Shown: in pieces, positions 5,601 to 6,792 of the stretch
How positions within the stretch are numbered: the first letter of the stretch is position 1
How the letters are laid out: every line of letters begins with the position of its first letter
Notes under the pieces: model-generated
What the model was told of the DNA's origin: nothing
The model's input: the letters and a program-made list of their open reading frames with translations, nothing else
Database searches by the model: none
Position numbers and translations under genes: made by a program
NCBI GenBank assembly: GCA_024686055.1
Contig: JAIBDV010000159.1
Location: 1 to 6,792, forward strand
Length of the DNA stretch: 6,792 nucleotides
Reading direction: 5' to 3'
Source: Neptuniibacter sp.
Lineage (GTDB): Bacteria; Pseudomonadota; Gammaproteobacteria; Pseudomonadales; Balneatricaceae

Positions 5601-6740
5601 ATGAAACTTACGCACTTGTATAAAGCCAGCGCGATGACCCTGGCGCTTGGAGGCACGGCGTTGCTCAGTGGCTGCGCCAGTACTGGCAGCGGGGATACGG
5701 CGATGGTGGCAGGCAAAGAGTACCTGCTGACTTCAAGCCGACCCAACCTGCTGCATGTGGTGGATGTGGAAACCAATAAGCTGCTGCGCAGCTGCAAAAT
5801 TCCGGGCATCTTTGGTTCTAACTCGATTGTGCCGTCCCCGGATGGCCGTATCGCCTATGTGCTGACCAATAAATGGGAAGATGTGTACGGCTTTGATATC
5901 ACCAACTGTGAAACGGTGTTCTCAGCCAGGCAGTCCTACAAAAATGTGCAGGTCAAAACCATTATTTCACTGGCCCTGAGCCCGGATGGTAATGAACTGT
6001 ATACGGTACAAAATCCGGTGGTGAAACACCGGGACCGGTTTGAAGTACAGCAGCCTCGGCTGGCGGTGTTTAACACGGCGGATGGCCTGCATGCGAAGGC
6101 GAAGCGTTTCTACCCGGTTGATCGGCGGATCACCAAGATCGGCACAATGGATAACGGTGAGGTGATCCTCGGTGGCGCTGATCTGAAAGCAATTGATCCG
6201 CAAACCGGTGACATCCGGGTGTTGAAAAAGCTGCAGAACTGGCAGCGCCCGGCAGATAAATGGGTTGCCCCGGATGCCTTTGCCATGCAGGCCCAGGGTG
6301 AACATGTCGGGGAATATATCCTGCCGTACTTCACCATCAAGTGGAACGGTGCACCGGGTGAGATGGAAAAAGCAGAGTTCTGGTGGGGGATGAACCGTAT
6401 TGATCTGGCCAGTGGCAAGCTGGAGTCCAACGAGCTGGTGCCGTTTGAATTTATCTTCTTTAATCTGGTAACCGACCCTAATGATCCTGACATCGTGTAC
6501 GGGGCATTTAATAACCTGTCCAAACACAGTGTCAGCCAGCAGAAAACCCTGGCCACTGAAGACCTTGAACACACTTATTACACCATTAATATGACCCGCG
6601 ATGGCTCCCGCCTGTATGTTGGTGGCACCTCCAGTGATATTTCTATCCATGACCCGAAAACGCTGAAGAAAACAGGTAGCATTCAGTTGCCGGGTGATAT
6701 GTCGACGGCGGATATGCGTATCGCCCGTTTGCGTGACTGA
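5601..6740 (+). CDS. qhpB: Quinohemoprotein amine dehydrogenase beta subunit (beta-propeller), predicted lipoprotein
   Basis: This is the structural subunit of QHNDH, known in the family as a seven-bladed beta-propeller that helps enclose the gamma subunit and its CTQ active site. The 379-residue protein has repeated blade-like units with motifs such as VVDVETNKL (53-61), PSPDGRIAYV (78-87) and ALSPDGNELYTV, and near the end TRDGSRLYVGG and HDPKTLKKTGSIQLPG. The mature part aligns by eye with the remembered Paracoccus beta sequence, beginning at KEYLLTSSRP (39-48). The signal peptide ends in a perfect lipobox L22-S23-G24-C25, with Ala at +2, predicting lipid attachment and outer-membrane sorting. 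C65 and C103 sit at equivalent places in successive blades. It is the last gene of the visible operon, 10 bp after qhpC. Family assignment is firm; lipidation is a prediction. Confidence 0.95.
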   Translation: MKLTHLYKASAMTLALGGTALLSGCASTGSGDTAMVAGKEYLLTSSRPNLLHVVDVETNKLLRSCKIPGIFGSNSIVPSPDGRIAYVLTNKWEDVYGFDITNCETVFSARQSYKNVQVKTIISLALSPDGNELYTVQNPVVKHRDRFEVQQPRLAVFNTADGLHAKAKRFYPVDRRITKIGTMDNGEVILGGADLKAIDPQTGDIRVLKKLQNWQRPADKWVAPDAFAMQAQGEHVGEYILPYFTIKWNGAPGEMEKAEFWWGMNRIDLASGKLESNELVPFEFIFFNLVTDPNDPDIVYGAFNNLSKHSVSQQKTLATEDLEHTYYTINMTRDGSRLYVGGTSSDISIHDPKTLKKTGSIQLPGDMSTADMRIARLRD

Positions 6741-6741
6741 T

Positions 6742-6753
6742 CGGCACGTGCCG
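6742..6753. repeat. Perfect 12-bp palindrome after qhpB
   Basis: CGGCACGTGCCG directly follows the qhpB stop. It is self-complementary but leaves little room for an RNA loop and has no following T run, so it is not a convincing terminator. Transcription probably continues into further genes. Confidence 0.4.
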
Positions 6754-6775
6754 GATCTCGCTGTCGGTTAGTCAG

Positions 6776-6792
6776 ATGAAAGTGTGGCTGGA
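6776..6792 (+). CDS. Possible start of a downstream gene (cut by window end)
   Basis: An ATG at 6776 opens a frame reading M-K-V-W-L to the window end. No strong ribosome site precedes it and five codons cannot identify a product. A further maturation gene such as qhpE, qhpF or qhpG would fit the operon, but this is expectation only. Confidence 0.2.

Noticed and set aside
4280..5809. 509-codon open frame on the minus strand, antisense to qhpD, qhpC and the start of qhpB
   Set aside because: It overlaps three strongly supported genes, its translation is rich in His, Arg and Gln without recognisable domains, and no ribosome site or operon context supports it. It is a by-product of codon bias on the coding strand.
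1..6792. CRISPR array, tRNA, rRNA, insertion sequence or integration site
   Set aside because: No spaced repeats, transposase motifs, terminal inverted repeats or RNA-gene signatures were found by reading either strand.

Overview
The window carries the core of a quinohemoprotein amine dehydrogenase (QHNDH, qhp/pea) operon and the divergently transcribed signal-transduction genes that probably control it. All four plus-strand genes are recognisable from their protein features. The codon usage, the TorR-like response regulator and the Pseudomonas-like gamma subunit suggest a gammaproteobacterium. The genus cannot be named from the sequence.

Left part, minus strand (1-1866): a TorR/OmpR-type response regulator is followed, with no gap, by the first 384 codons of a large sensor protein that runs out of the window. 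The visible part of the sensor is a protein-kinase-like domain that has lost key catalytic residues, then a linker and an AAA/NTPase domain with an intact Walker A motif. This order matches the start of the large kinase-like/ATPase/histidine-kinase sensors found in proteobacteria. The histidine-kinase end, if present, lies outside the window.

Divergent intergenic region (about 1867-2160): an A/T hairpin-like inverted repeat is followed by four tandem decamers sharing TACA at exactly 10-bp spacing, and then a plausible -10 element. This is the arrangement expected of an OmpR-family activator site driving the amine dehydrogenase operon.

Right part, plus strand (2162-6740): the order is qhpA (diheme cytochrome alpha subunit), qhpD (radical SAM/SPASM enzyme), qhpC (gamma subunit precursor, a small crosslinked peptide bearing the CTQ cofactor) and qhpB (beta-propeller beta subunit). 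qhpD-qhpC abut with no spacer and qhpC-qhpB are 10 bp apart, so they are almost certainly one transcript. From established knowledge of the family, QhpD installs three Cys-to-Asp/Glu thioether crosslinks in QhpC in the cytoplasm. The leader is then removed and the peptide exported, and the cysteine tryptophylquinone is completed. The alpha-beta-gamma enzyme oxidises primary amines in the periplasm and passes electrons through the two hemes. All QhpC residues needed for the three crosslinks and for CTQ are present. The remaining maturation genes (qhpE protease, qhpF exporter, qhpG monooxygenase) are not in the window and may lie downstream.

The most notable points are the decamer array, the apparent pseudokinase sensor, the same-frame TAG-GTG junction between regulator and sensor, and a lipobox on the beta subunit suggesting membrane anchoring of an enzyme usually treated as soluble.
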